DNA of 64,000 nt, taken from the NCBI GenBank assembly GCA_020631735.1, contig CM036197.1, positions 45,865,880 through 45,929,879 of the forward strand. Reading direction: 5' to 3'. Of the stretch, positions 12,167-23,800 are shown piece after piece (within the stretch, counting starts at the first letter, position 1; each line of letters starts with the position of its first letter). The position numbers were made by a program, and so were the translations under genes. Source of the stretch: Saccharum officinarum. Lineage: Eukaryota; Streptophyta; Magnoliopsida; Poales; Poaceae. A model generated the notes under the pieces. That model was not told where the DNA came from. It saw only the letters and a list, made by a program, of their open reading frames with translations, and searched no databases.

Positions 12167-13020
12167 TTAAGGAAGTGGCTCATGCTCTAATGTCTCATAA
12201 ATCTTGGGCATGCCTTGGTTTGCTCGGAGCTCATCAATGGTTGCTTGGCACCTCTTGATAGTCTTCCCTTGTGCCTTCACCATCTCTTCTAGCTGCAGCT
12301 TCCTATCCATCATATCATATACAAAGTCCACCATTACCCGAGGTAGTGGCTCTAGCTGCACTAGATCTGTCATAGCCCATCCAAGTTCGGGGTGTGCACG
12401 AGGAAAGAAGCGATGAATGTCATGCTTCATAAGGTTAAAGCGAAGATAGCGGAGACCCATACATGCTTCAAAAGCAGCATCTTCAATGCTATCCTCTATA
12501 GTAGCTCGATGTCCTACGTGAGAGAACATCCTGTCCAGCTGATATGCTCCCTTGTCTTCCTTATGGGCAAAGATGCTTGCCCTTGCCTTCCAGTACGTGT
12601 CCTCCAGTGGATGAGTGTACTCCCAGCAGACGTACTCCACAGCTGGATGCCAGTCAGCGAAGTAAGCAGTGAGCATCCCCACCAGGCGAAGATGAGAGAC
12701 AACATTCCCTCCATTCCTGTGGTAGATCCTCACAGTCCACCCCATTGGAGCAGGTGGCATATCTTCGGGAGCTTCATATGATGGAGGCGGGGTTGTACTC
12801 CTCCATTAGCTTCCTCTTCATCATCTTCAATCTTGACGATTTCTGGATCTTCTTCAGACTCAGGCTCTTCCTGGGAAGGTGCTGGTGCTTGGACTGGTGT
12901 CACAGGAGTCTGCTCCTGTTCCTGAGGTTCTGGCTCTTGTGGCTCTTCAGTTGCATGCAGAGCACGAGGTGGGTAGTATCCTCCAGAGCTAATGCGGGCA
13001 GTCTTACGGTCACGGGCCAT
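12167..13020 (-). pseudogene. Accessory ORF between primer site and gag (one frameshift)
   Basis: Two overlapping sense frames (13020-12730 and 12760-12167) together make a protein of about 285 residues, lying 176 bp downstream of the primer site and well upstream of gag. The first part is Glu/Pro/Gln-rich and acidic (EDPEIVKIEDDEEEANGG). The second part is a compact, Trp/His/Tyr-rich region (WTVRIYHRNGG, AVEYVCWEYTHP, GLRYLRFNLMKHDIHRFFP) ending in a short coiled-coil-like helix (KLQLEEMVKAQGKTIKRC). The frames separate at a CCCC run near 12793-12800, a typical slip site. I do not recognise a named domain. Composition and position suggest a real extra protein of the element, perhaps binding Gag or nucleic acid, but that is a guess. 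Confidence 0.6.
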
Positions 13021-13195
13021 CTACAGAATTTTTAGATGAAGTTAGAATAGAGGCAAAATTTCGTAATAGAATGTGACATAAGAAGCATAAAAATTTATCA
13101 AATAACAAGAGCAAGATAGTGAGCATAAAAATAGTGTAAAGATGATACTAAATCGACCATTCTTAGCTAGGCTTGCGTCCTACAGTCAACAAGAT

Positions 13196-13206
13196 CTCTG
13201 ATACCA
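13196..13206 (-). promoter_or_regulatory. Primer-binding site, initiator methionine tRNA
   Basis: Three bases inside the 5' LTR border the minus strand reads TGGTATCAGAG, the complement of the 3' end of plant initiator tRNA-Met, which primes first-strand synthesis in many plant retrotransposons. It matches over 11 bases and then diverges (ATC instead of C). Confidence 0.88.
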
Positions 13207-13209
13207 ATT

Positions 13210-15954
13210 TGTCACACCCATTTATCGACCAAATGGAATGCATACACTTATGTGCGCCCAGAGATCAATCACACATAAGTTCACAAATTATAACAGAAGT
13301 ATCATCACAAATGTTATTACATCACGATATTTAAACACATAGTCTTAACACAAACGTAGCGGAAGTATAAATAAAATTCTCTCGTGGTAGCTCCAGTCAC
13401 AGGTACATTGACTGGTTGACAGCAAGACTAGTAATCTTCAGGGAAGTAGGCGTAGTAGTCACTATTACCTCCATCTGTTACCCATCCGGGATTTTTATCC
13501 AAGTAAAAGAAATAAACAAGCGTAAGTACATCTCGTACTCAACAAGTGTAACATGGGGTTCATGAGGCTCAAAAAGGCATATTCATTGGTTTATCAGCAT
13601 GTAGCTTTTAATTAGCATGATTTTAGCATAACAATATCATCAAAATGTCTCAATATAAACATTAAACATATGATCCATGTGAAATGATTAATGAATAGCA
13701 AAAACATAATCATAAACAATTATTCAACTATTCCATAAGGGTCCAAGGCCACTCGTAACCGTGAGCACGGCTGTTATAACAGTTTTACACTCTGCAGAGG
13801 TTGTACACTTTCACTGTGAGTCGTGTTACCCAAATGCCCGGGTTAATTACTCCCAAAACACTACCAAGGTGAGCAGGCAGGGTAAACACTATGAAGTCTT
13901 TCGAAGGTTCGTCTAACAAGTTAGGGTCATTAGATTTCACTCGGCAAACAGATGTAGAGCCCCCTTCCTGATGGCACAATAACACGCAGCCTATACACAT
14001 GAGGACAGAGGCCGCACTATACCCGATTCGTCAAGCCATTCTTACGCCATAAAGGAATACCTCTAACAAGCTAGAAAAGGTCCTTCTATATGACTAAAGC
14101 CAGAGCCATATAGCCCCACAGTTGTACTGTAAATCCCGGATTGTCGCTTATAGATGAGTCCTTATGGAGAGCAATTAGAGCATCAAAAGTAATCCCCATG
14201 CTCTAGTACCCTTTAACAGTAATAAAAATCATCTTTTAATGTTTATTGCATATTCCATTAGTCAAATTACATGATCATAGTCCATGTTTAAGCACTAGCC
14301 ACACTACTCAATGCAATATAATAGGTACCAAGGTAAAGGATCAATCGCTAAGTCATCCTTAACAAGGAATAAATACATAATGATATTAATTGCATATGGT
14401 GAATAGGACAACAAGGATAATCCCATGCTATACTTGCCTTGCTCGAACTGGTCCTGAAGATCTTGCTCGTAGTAAAGCTCTTGATCTCCAACGAATTTCT
14501 CACCGTCTATACTCAATCAACCATTATCAACAACACACATCCAGAGGCAATCATGCATTAACAAACAAGACTATAATTAGAACAATACACCAACAGTAAG
14601 AAAATAAAATAAAAAGTCTTTAAAATGAATCTACAACTTGCTAGGATCACACAGACGCGAAGATCACGAAAATCGGATCTAAAACGACAAAGTTATGAAT
14701 TTCCAAAGATTTCCTATAGAAAAATAATACTTTAATATAAACTTGAAAATAAATTATCTCAAACCTACTGTACAGTTCTATCATCATGTAGAGCTCGCAA
14801 ATATGAATCTAACGCAATTTGAATGGATCAAATCGGAGCTAAAACGAAAATTCTACAACTAAAACAATCTGAATGGCAAAACTGTAAATATCAGAAAGCG
14901 TATTTTTCATTTACCGAGACGAAATACGTTTTCAACCGATCAAAGCGTACTCTGAGCTTTACGTTTTAGGACTGCGGGTTCTATACTTAAAAACTTCAGG
15001 GTTTCTTTTACAATTTTACAAACGAACCGGTATCTTCTAATTCTAGCCGTTGGATTTAGATCGGACGGTCCAGATCGGATCAAGGAAGTAACCGGCGGCG
15101 CTCCGGTCGGAATCAGCCGACGGCGAGCTTCCCGCGGCGGCGCCATGGCCGGGTGGAGCCTAACTCGCTCTGTGGTGCACGAAATCGCAAAGCAAAGGTA
15201 CCGGCAGGTAGATAACTTCAACGCGAACTCACCTAGGGCAGAATCGTGGCTGGGGACGAAGCAATGAGCGCGTGCGGCTTGAAGGGGCGGACGGTGGATC
15301 TCGTGCTCGCGGTGACCTAGCTCCCGAGCTCCAAATCGGCTACCGATAAGACGGGATGAGGGCGGAATCATGCGGGGCTCCGTTTTTATAGTCCGGAGGC
15401 GCGAGGAAACAAGGAAGGCGCGGAGATTTGCGGCGGCTTCGGATCGGAGAAAGAGGAAGGCGACGGCGTCCGTTTTTGGAAAGCACCGGAGGAAGAAGAA
15501 AGGAAAGGTGAGGAGAGACACTGACAAGCGGGACCCACATGTCAGCGACTCAAGGCGGAATGACGCGGCCGCTGCGGAACGCGATCGTGCGCGCGAGTTG
15601 GGCCGGCTGGCCGCGGCTCGGGCTCGGCCCAGAAGGAGAAGGAGGCCGCGGTGAAGAAATGGGCTGCCGGGCCGAAAGCGAGGAGAAAGGAAATTTTCTT
15701 TTTTTTTCTTTTTCCTTTTCAATTATTTCAAAGCATTTTCAAATGATTTTGGAATCAAATTTGAATTTGAATCAAACCACTCAAACCAAAAATTTAAATG
15801 CAACAGCATGAGTGCACAAACATATTTCTACTCTTATATTTGATTTTAAATTTATAAAAATTATTCTTATTCTAAATTTGCATGCTTCACAAAAATAAAT
15901 ATAAAAATCATGTTTTTCCTATTTTTCTTCTTTTCAAATTTTTAGGGTGTTACA
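13210..15954 (-). repeat. 5' LTR of the Tekay-type element
   Basis: It matches 4271-7010 throughout. It should hold the element's promoter in its U3 part (the right side on the plus strand) and drive transcription leftward. The GC-rich block at about 15000-15680, followed by the AT-rich 15690-15950, is also seen in the partner. A 260-residue frame (14940-15722 minus) exists only because a T run is one base shorter here than in the partner LTR, so I do not treat it as a gene. Confidence 0.95.
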
Positions 15955-15959
15955 AACCA

Positions 15960-17066
15960 TGTGCAGTAACTATGTGCAACATTTAACAAAAGAAAGTTTT
16001 AATGCAGCAACATGTATATATATAGGAGTGGTGCATAAAACATATATCCATGTACTAGTAAGAACAACATCTGGTAGTAAGATGTGCAGTAGTCATTAGC
16101 ATGTCCAAGTTATGATCAAATCTGCTTTTATCATTTAGTATGAGATCTGCTATGCAGTAGGAATTGTAGTACTATTTAATTGTTTATGCAAAACAACTGA
16201 ATTGTTTATGCAAAAGAACTGAATTGCTTACATTTAGGATCAGATGTGCTTATCAGGTGATGCAAAAAATTTTGAAATGTTTATAGTATCAGATCTGGTT
16301 GGTTCTATTTTTTTGTGACCGTTTGTGTAACTCTGCTATTTTTTTATGCCCAGTATTGTTTGCTGGAAGGGAAATGCAAATAGGAGAGAAACAGGGAAGA
16401 GGGGAAGGTTCGAAGCGAGCGCTGGCCTGCCTTAGTAGCACTTCACGCGCGCACGCGGACGGCTACTTTCCTAGGATGGAAAGTGTACTTTTTTATTTCT
16501 ATTTTTGGAGTGTGCGTGTTGTAAGGCTAACGCATGCACATGCGTGCAATAGCCGCGTCCTATTTTGTTCCCCCAAAATATAGTGTTTGTCAACTCCTAA
16601 ATTAGTATGGGAAGAAAAAAAAGAAGTTATCTCCTAGAGTTTCCTATATTTCTATCCCAAAAGATTTTTTCTCGACACTTTTTCCTACGACCCGGTCTTA
16701 TGTTTTATATCAAGAACCTTGGATTTGTTTCTGTACGCGTTGAAGTCCGTCCACCAGATATTTCTCTCTTACGCTTTTCTCACCTGAAATCATGTCTTTC
16801 TTCCTTTTTACTAGACGGGCCGAGAAACTCCAGATGCGTACTCCTAGGCCATGCGCATATATGCGCGCTCGGGATAGATTTTTGCGAGGTTGGAAAAGAT
16901 GGGAAGGGAGGATGCCAAACTATTAGAGATGGTTTTTTTTCTCATTTTGCCAAAAAAAATTAAAAATAGGAAAGTTGGATGACAAACTATTGGAGATACT
17001 CAAGTTGCTCAAAGATGCATGTTCTATAAAAAAAATCCGGTGTTAGGTTCCTCTAAAATACATGTT
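15960..17066. other. AT-rich non-coding DNA
   Basis: Continuation of the pre-insertion DNA that ends at 4265. Open frames at 16299-16583 and 16607-16963 have no recognisable domain and low-complexity composition. A short direct repeat (about 'gacaaactattggagat') occurs near 16915 and 16980. Confidence 0.45.
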
Positions 17067-17307
17067 GGGCCTGTTTAGTTGGCTACAAAAGGCAAAAAAG
17101 TTTACGCAGTACCCATCACATCGAATCTTTAGACGTATGCATGGAACATTAAATGTAGGTAAAAAAATAATTAATTACATAGTTTGTCTGTAAATGTCGA
17201 GAAGAATTTTTAAGCCTAGTTAGTCCATAATTAGATAAATTTTGTCAAATAACAACGAAAAGTACTACAAAAATTTACACAAAATTTTTCACCAAGTAAA
17301 CAGGCCC
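17067..17307. mobile_element. Complete MITE, 241 bp, 3-bp target duplication GTT
   Basis: Terminal inverted repeats GGGCCTGTTTAGTTGG (left) and the complement of CCAAGTAAACAGGCCC (right) match at 15 of 16 positions. The flanking bases are GTT on both sides (17064-17066 and 17308-17310). It has no coding capacity. The 3-bp duplication and the sequence of the ends fit a Tourist-like element moved by a PIF/Harbinger transposase; that assignment is by analogy. Confidence 0.85.
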
Positions 17308-17446
17308 GTTGTGTAGCTTTAGCGAAAGAAAAGATCCTCCCGACCGTTTTCAGCTGAAGCATTTAATGGCATTCTTGAATAGCATGTACAACCCACTGCA
17401 AGTTCGTGGAATCTAGTACCTCAATACCTCATAGGCCATGATGAAG

Positions 17447-17778
17447 GTCCTGTTTAGTCCTATCCAAAAACTTTTTAACTCGTCACATCAAATATTTGGA
17501 CACATATATAAAACATTAAATATAGATAAAAAACTAATTGCATGGTTTACATGAAAACCGTGAGACAAATTTTTTAAGCCTAATTAGTCCATGATTAGCC
17601 ATAATTGACAGAGTACACATGTGTTAATAATGGATTAATTAGGCTTAATAAATTCGTCTCATGGTTTTCAAGCGAGTCATGTAATTAGTTTTTAATTAGT
17701 ATCCGAACACCCCTTCCGACATCCATGAAATATCCGATGTGACATCAAAAACTTTTCACTCAGGAACTAAATAAGCCC
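17447..17778. mobile_element. Foldback-type MITE with long inverted arms
   Basis: The left half (GGTCCTGTTTAGTCC, then 'catcaaatatttgga', 'aaaaaactaattgcatgg', 'taagcctaattagtcc') is mirrored by the right half in reverse complement, ending GGAACTAAATAAGCCC. The arms are about 150 bp, so single-stranded RNA or DNA would fold into one long hairpin. Such elements are frequent sources of 24-nt siRNA in grasses. Exact ends and target duplication are not certain. Confidence 0.75.
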
Positions 17779-17976
17779 TAACTATAAATATCATTTCAAT
17801 ATATACTACTGCTGATATTTGATACAAATAAAATAGATGAAACATAAATAACATATTTTTTAAACCATCAATATATATTATAATAGTTTTTCATAAATCA
17901 AATATAACAGCTTATAAAAAATGAGACAAAATTCAGTGTACCGTGTACATCCATATAAAATTCTAGATTGATCCAG

Positions 17977-18114
17977 TCTCGTGTCTCTTATCTGAATGCT
18001 CCTGAAGATGCTACTGCTGATACAGATTTGTTACCTGAGAAAAACACTGTTACTCTCGTGTCTCTTATCTGAATGCTCCTGCTGCATATTACTATCTCGT
18101 GTCTCTTCTCTAAC
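17977..18114. repeat. Short direct repeat of 28 bp
   Basis: The 28 bases at 17977-18004 recur identically at 18054-18081, and a shorter third copy starts at about 18095. This is a local duplication in non-coding DNA; the remainder of 17779-18642 shows no gene. Confidence 0.8.
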
Positions 18115-18647
18115 TACCAGAGCTATACAGAAATATAGAGAATTGCATATCAGTATTCCACCGACCTGTTCATAGTAAATCAGCAAAGTGAAATCCAATT
18201 AGTTTCACAGTTGCCTAAACTCCCTACAGGCCATGTCCTACGCACAGGTAAGGACGTTAGGTTCTCAATCTGTCATCCACATCAGTATATCTGCAGGACA
18301 ACCTGTATATTCATCAGACTGTAATTTTCAATAGAAGAGCTAAATTAGGAAAAGTAATACTAAGTGATGAAAAGTTAAATGATGCAAGGCTAAATTATCC
18401 CTTCATTCAGTAATTTTCCCAGACAAATTGGCATGCATAATTAATTTGCAACAACATCTGCCTCTCTGAAGTCGGAACATGTTTTAGACTTGTATCAGCC
18501 ATTCACGTCCGAGAAGAAACAGACAACAAAGTGCTCAACCCAAAACTTAAGGTTTAGCTGCGATGCAGAGCAAGATATGCTAAAAATATCTTAGTCCAAT
18601 CTGAACCATTCTAGCATAATTGCCTAGAAAGTGTTACGGTAACCGGA

Positions 18648-19715
18648 TGTCGGTGTTCAGACTCGGGAGGGTCCTAGACCAACGAGTGAATTTGTGCTGC
18701 GTGCTTCTTAATCTGGATGATGATGCAAAGAGAATACATGTGGGTTTATCCTGGTTCGGACAAAGAAAGCCCTACGTCCAGTGGGGGAAGAGAGTATTAT
18801 ATTTCCTTGCACCTAAATGTGTGCGTAGGGGTACAAGCTGCGAGAGAGAAGCAGTCCCAAGTCTCAAAAGAGAATGAAAATGTGGAAGTGTTGCTTGTGT
18901 TTGTCCTGCCCCTGGGGGGAGCCCTCTGCCTCCCCTTTTATAGGCTCAAGTGGAGGCAGAGGGGTACAAAAAAACACTAGGGCGATGTCTTAGAGAAGAA
19001 GGTTCGGCGGGTACTGCAGCATCTGCTGTAGCGACATGCTTTGGTAATGGCCGGCCATCCCGGGGTGTCGTGGCGATGTTGATGACGGGACGGTGATACA
19101 TCCTAGGTGCTGTGGTGGGCGTGCGATCCCCTGTAGCCGACGTGCGGGCATTGATCCTTTGTTGACTGACAGCGGTCGAGGCCAGGTCGGGGCGTAGCTG
19201 AGGGGGTCGACGAGGAACGGATAATACCGAGCCCCAGAAAACTCGGGCGTGGTGGTTGTCGCTTTGTGAGTCGAGGGGTCGTCGATGGTAGAACAGTGTT
19301 CGACATGACGTGAATAGTGGCAGACTTTTTACTGTCATACCGGGATGGCCAGCAAAAAGTATGATTAGACACGGACGCTACTCCCACGCCGGTGGCACTG
19401 CAGCCACATTGGTGGGGATGGTTGCATTAAATGCCTTGTTAGTGAGTAGGTGGATGAGGGGAGGTCGACCGGCTCGACCCTGGGTCGTGCGAGTCGGAGA
19501 TTTTCCGAGGTCGAGGTTTTCAGTCGAGAGGGCCTCGTGCGAGTCGGAACGTAGTCGAGGGTGCCCCGTCTTCATGCGTATGCGGGCTTGGCTCGGCGTA
19601 TCCATGCAGGCAGAGCCTTGATTCGATTTTTTAGGGGATTTCAGGGCGCGGATTCCTCAGGGGTTTGTTCCTTTTAATCGTTGGTTTTGGGTACCCCTAA
19701 TTTCGGTACCCGACA
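18648..19715 (-). repeat. 3' LTR of the Tat element
   Basis: It pairs with 31913-32982 and starts TGTCGGTGTTC and ends TACCCGACA. Read on the minus strand it carries a good TATA box, TATAAAAGG, at 18934-18942. The same box lies at the same place in the partner (32201-32209) and in the related solo LTR (58919-58927). Confidence 0.93.
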
Positions 19716-19732
19716 GTAGCCCCCGAGCCTTT
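19716..19732 (-). promoter_or_regulatory. Polypurine tract of the Tat element
   Basis: On the minus strand the 3' LTR is preceded by AAAGGCTCGGGGGCTAC, a purine-rich run ending in the GGGGGCTAC-TGTCGG junction typical of grass Tat-type elements. It primes second-strand synthesis. Confidence 0.65.
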
Positions 19733-20688
19733 GCGCGAGTGTGGACACTCTCGCAGAGGCTCAGCGAGTTATGAACTGGAGTCATAGCGTCGTCGCTCTT
19801 CCGGTGGGTGCGTGCGAGCGCACCTACCGGGTGTAGCCCCCGAGGCCTCGGAGGAGTGGGTGACTCCTTCGAGGGCTTTTAATACAATTATGTTGAGGGG
19901 TGTTCCCATGTTCGAGCCCCTGTGGAGTGTTTGGTCCTCTTCCATCGAGGCTGGCTTATTGCGAGCAAGCCCCCGAGCCTCGTGCGCGTGAGGTTGCTCG
20001 GGGTCCTGCCTGTCTTTAATCGTGCGACCCTTACGCATCCTTTAGGTAAGGAAGAGGGACGTGAACGCCATACTACCCCTGAGGGGTGAATTCCGACGGT
20101 CTCTAGTGAGCTGCTAGCGGGAAATTCAAGTGGGAGCCCGTGCCCCATTTGATAGGGGTCAGCTGGCGGCCGTGGAGGCGCTCTCCAAAGTGCCAAAGAG
20201 TTGTCATGTGGATCTCGGCTCCGTTCGATGGGATCCGAGGGCTCGACGCCTCCCTCTGAGGGGATTCCACCGCCGACCTCTCCTTTAGCCTCAAATATGT
20301 CTAAGGGCGTCTCAAGAAAGCAGCTCGAGTCTTAGCCTTGTACGGGCCCGCTCTCAGTCATCCATAACTCTGTTTACTCGAGGGCAGTTGTCGAACCCTG
20401 GTTGAGGGCTAGCTTTCAAACCCTCGAGGTTTGTAGTGGGCTTGGAGCCCATGGTTCCTTTGCTTGGAAGTGTCCGTATGTGAGCTTTCCTTCTCGCCGT
20501 TGGGGTGAATCTTTTTAGGGAGGAAGTGGAAACGGCGTGGTAGTAGGCGGCGTGGCAGGCGGTTGGCGAGCGAACGGCTGACCCGTGCCTGTGTATGCGG
20601 GTTTCGAGGGAGCGGTTAGATAAGAGCATTAAATGCGGAAACTTTACTTGCCTCTTCGCCGGATCCACCCGTTGGCCTTCCATCGGGG

Positions 20689-20696
20689 TATAAATA
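20689..20696 (+). promoter_or_regulatory. TATA box of the antisense gene inside the Tat element
   Basis: TATAAATA on the plus strand, followed about 15 bp later by 'ctagggttt' and then a pyrimidine-rich leader up to the ATG at 20829. Spacing of about 30 bp to a transcription start near 20720-20730 is what a plant core promoter needs. It faces away from the 3' LTR and opposite to gag-pol. Confidence 0.7.
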
Positions 20697-20828
20697 CGGA
20701 GCCTAGGGTTTCGTTTGTTCCTTCCTAGCCTTTTGCAACTGCCTCCTCTTTCCTTTGCCTCCATCAGCCATTCTCTACTGCCACCGTCATCCCTTCCCTA
20801 CCACCGCCGTGTTCCAATCCTTGCACCT

Positions 20829-23800
20829 ATGGCGGGAAAGAGCCTGGTCCTCCCCACGGATGCATGGATTCGATCCTCGGTGACGGAGAAGAAGCTGCAG
20901 GAGCTCGTGCGCGATGGTCTCCTACGTCCGTGGACAAGCCGAGACCTATCAGAGTGGAGGGTGCTGCCGACCAACCACCGGGAGCCGACGCCACCGGAGG
21001 GCTACATGGTTAGCTTCGTCACCTTCCACGAGAGGGGGTTCGGGGTGCCGCTGAGCCGATTTATGCGGGCCATCCCGCATTACTACGGGGTGGAGCTCCA
21101 TCATCTCGCCCCTAACTCCATCTCACAAGCCACCATTTTTGCGGCCGTCTGAGGGGGGTACTTGGGGATCGAGCCCCACTGGAAGTTGTGGCTCCACCTT
21201 TTCAAGGCAGAGCACTTCGCCAAGAAGGCGGGCGAGAAGGGAGTACAGCAGGCGGTGCACGCCGGAAGCTACACTATCCAAGTGCGGGTGGGTCGAGGCG
21301 ATCTCTACATCCCGACCCAGCTCATCTCGTCGAACAGCGGGTGGCACGACGACTGGTTCTACCTGCGCAACGACGATGACCACCTGCCCTGCTTCACCGG
21401 GCAGGTAGTGATGTCCCGGAAGAACAATTGGTCGTACGGCGTCGTCGAGGAAGACCAGCCAAAGCTGTAGCCACTCCTCTACACGTTGAGGAGACTTCGC
21501 CTATGCAGACTGACCGCGGGCATGGTGGCTGCCTCGTTCCACCGCCGAAGGGTCCTGCCCTTGATGCAGCGTCAGCTGCGATTGGACGAGATGAAACCGG
21601 GTGTCTCGTTGGAGAGGAGTAGGATGTCACACGAGACCCTCCTCCTCAACGAGGTCGTCCGGCGCGCTCGGTGGGTGATGGGCGGTTTCAAACAGGAGGA
21701 CATCGATAGAGTTCCTATGCGGCCCAATCAGGGATTCGAGCCCCTGGTAAGTGTTGTCTTGTTGGTCTCGTGCCCTCCTTTCTTCTAGGTCTCGTTGATT
21801 TAGCCCGTTGAGTTTTTTGTGCAGGACCTGTCAGCGGTTAAGGACTCGCTGCCACCAGTCCTAGAGGATCGCGCTGCTCGATAGGTGAGACACTTCTCCA
21901 TGGCTCAGGAGAAAAAGGAGAAAGATGCCGCGAAAAAGCAGTGCAACAGAAAGATCCTCGAGCGCGAGGCGTTAATAAAACGCCGTCACCAGCAAAGGCT
22001 CGAGGGTCTCTCTGAGGAGGAGTCCCCCTCGGAGATGGCGTCAGAGGAGGAGGATGAGGACAGTGATGACAATGACGTCGGGTCACGATATGATACCATG
22101 ACTTTCCTTGCGCACCTCCCTGACGTATGGTCCCTATAGGGGCCCATCGGCGGGGGGTCAACCTCCCAGGCATCGAGGGCAGCCTTGGCGCCTATCGAGG
22201 GGGAGGAAGAGCGAGCGAAAGGAAGGGCACGAGAGGGGCCTTCAGAAAGGGGATCCGCTGAGCCTGAGGTCCATCCGACGACATCGGTGGCGCCGCGCCT
22301 GCATGCCCGGTCACCTCGGACCTTGTTGGCGGGTAGGTCGGCGATGTCGACGCCTAAGACCAGGGCACCATCATCAGGCATGAGGACCCGAGGCCAGATG
22401 GCCTCAACGGCATGGAGGACCACAGAGGCCTCGTCAGCCTAGGCTCTAAGGAGCTCCGGGCCGACCATAGGCTTGACGGAGGGGCCGTCACAGAAGCCCT
22501 CAGGTGGATCGGGGAAGACGAGGGCAAAACCCCTGATCCCTATGTCTGGGTAAGTGTCTTGCGTTGTCTTTTTGACAAGTTTATTTCGCTCCTCGTTCTC
22601 ATGTTCTTATTCGTTGTGCAGCCGTAAGCGCAAGGCGAAGCCGGCAGGCATGACACCCGCCAAGGCGCTCAAGGCTAGAGCCACTCTGATGATGCGGATG
22701 CCGGCCGACGCCGCCACCTGGGTTGCAAGGTGCCAGGCGGTGATGGAGCGACTTAAGGCGAAAGAAGCCGCTGTCAAGGCCGGTGTGAGCGCTCAGGAGG
22801 GCACCAGAGTTAGGGACATCGCTCAGCTGCCAGAGTGGGTCGAGGCAGCCCCGGGCGCTACCGGGCTCAACCGGTCCAGATGTGACGAACAAGAGCTTGG
22901 AGACCGTCAAGGCCGGCGAGGCCACAACATCCGCCCGTGACGCAGGGCGGGCGAATGTTGAAGAGACAAGGGACGTGGTGGAGACCCTGCAAGATGCAGG
23001 GAAGGAGGAGGAGCTGCTAGAACTATAGACGGAGAGAAAGGAGCTGGAATAGCAGCCGCAACACCAACAGCAGCAAGAGCGGCCACCGCAGCCGCAACCA
23101 GAAGCAGAGCAGCGTGAGCTAAGCCAGCCGGAGAGGCCGGTGGCCGAGGTGGAAAGGGAGGTGGCCACACCGCCGCCCAACGCCCAGGCGGAGGCGCTGG
23201 CTAGTAGGGGGCCACTTCTGCCCCAAGGGCTGACGTCGACCGTGATCGACCTTATGTCCGACGATCCCCTATCCGATAAGGGGAAACCGAAAGCAGACGT
23301 CGAGATGGTTGATGCCTCAGATCAGCCCGGAACCTCCACGGTGCCAGATGGTGATACGGCGGAGGCATCCGCCGGGTGGCCCAACTTCGCGGAGCTGGCG
23401 CTCGTGCGAGCAGAGGAGGAGCTCCCACGCTGGGGTCGCTTGCCTCTCGAGTTCAGGGATGCGACCAATCCCGACGCCGAGCCCTTCTTCGTCCTTGATG
23501 ACAAGGATGAGGTGAAGTACTAGGAGTACATCGAGGGGCTCTGCAAGCACTCCCTGCAATCCCTGTGGATGACCACAGATACCCTAATTTGACACATGTA
23601 AGGGGCCTTCGAGGTAAACTACGTTTGTCTTGATGTTTTCTTTGGCTCATCCCCCCTTTTCCCCTTGGTTCTGACTTTGGGTTTGACCGTGACTAGGAGC
23701 TCAAGGAGCGGTCACGCCGCAAATCGCTTTTTATCTGCCATGAGAGCGATGTGTGGGCGGCGCTTCCTCATCAACGGGCTCTGGTCGAGGAGGCCAACAA

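Larger units (their letters stand above)
4271..15954 (-). mobile_element. Ty3/gypsy LTR retrotransposon, Tekay-type chromovirus, nearly complete
   Basis: Two long direct repeats (4271-7010 and 13210-15954) start TGTCACACCC and end GGGTGTTACA. They flank coding DNA read on the minus strand. The five bases on each outer side are identical (AACCA at 4266-4270 and 15955-15959), the TSD left by integrase. In the element's own direction the order is 5' LTR (13210-15954), Met-tRNA primer site, accessory ORF, gag, protease-RT-RNase H-integrase with a chromodomain-like tail, polypurine tract, 3' LTR (4271-7010). The PR-RT-RH-INT order identifies Ty3/gypsy, and the long LTRs, arginine-glycine-rich Gag start and chromodomain-like tail fit Tekay. 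By eye the LTRs differ by about five substitutions and five small indels in 2.74 kb. At 1.3e-8 substitutions per site per year (a commonly used grass rate) that means insertion on the order of 0.1 million years ago. Small frame breaks suggest this copy is not autonomous. Confidence 0.95.

Noticed and set aside
13196..13206. tRNA-like sequence
   Set aside because: Only the 11-base complement of a tRNA 3' end is present, at the expected primer-binding position. There is no cloverleaf, so it is not a tRNA gene.
14940..15722. 260-residue minus-strand ORF in the Tekay-type LTR (shorter twin at 5995-6582)
   Set aside because: It lies wholly inside an LTR, its length depends on one base in a T run, and the sequence is Arg/Ser/Pro-rich without a domain. 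Best read as a GC-rich LTR leader that happens to be open.
16299..16963. Two plus-strand ORFs in AT-rich DNA as small genes
   Set aside because: No domain, low-complexity Phe/Ser/Lys composition, no clear promoter or splice pattern.
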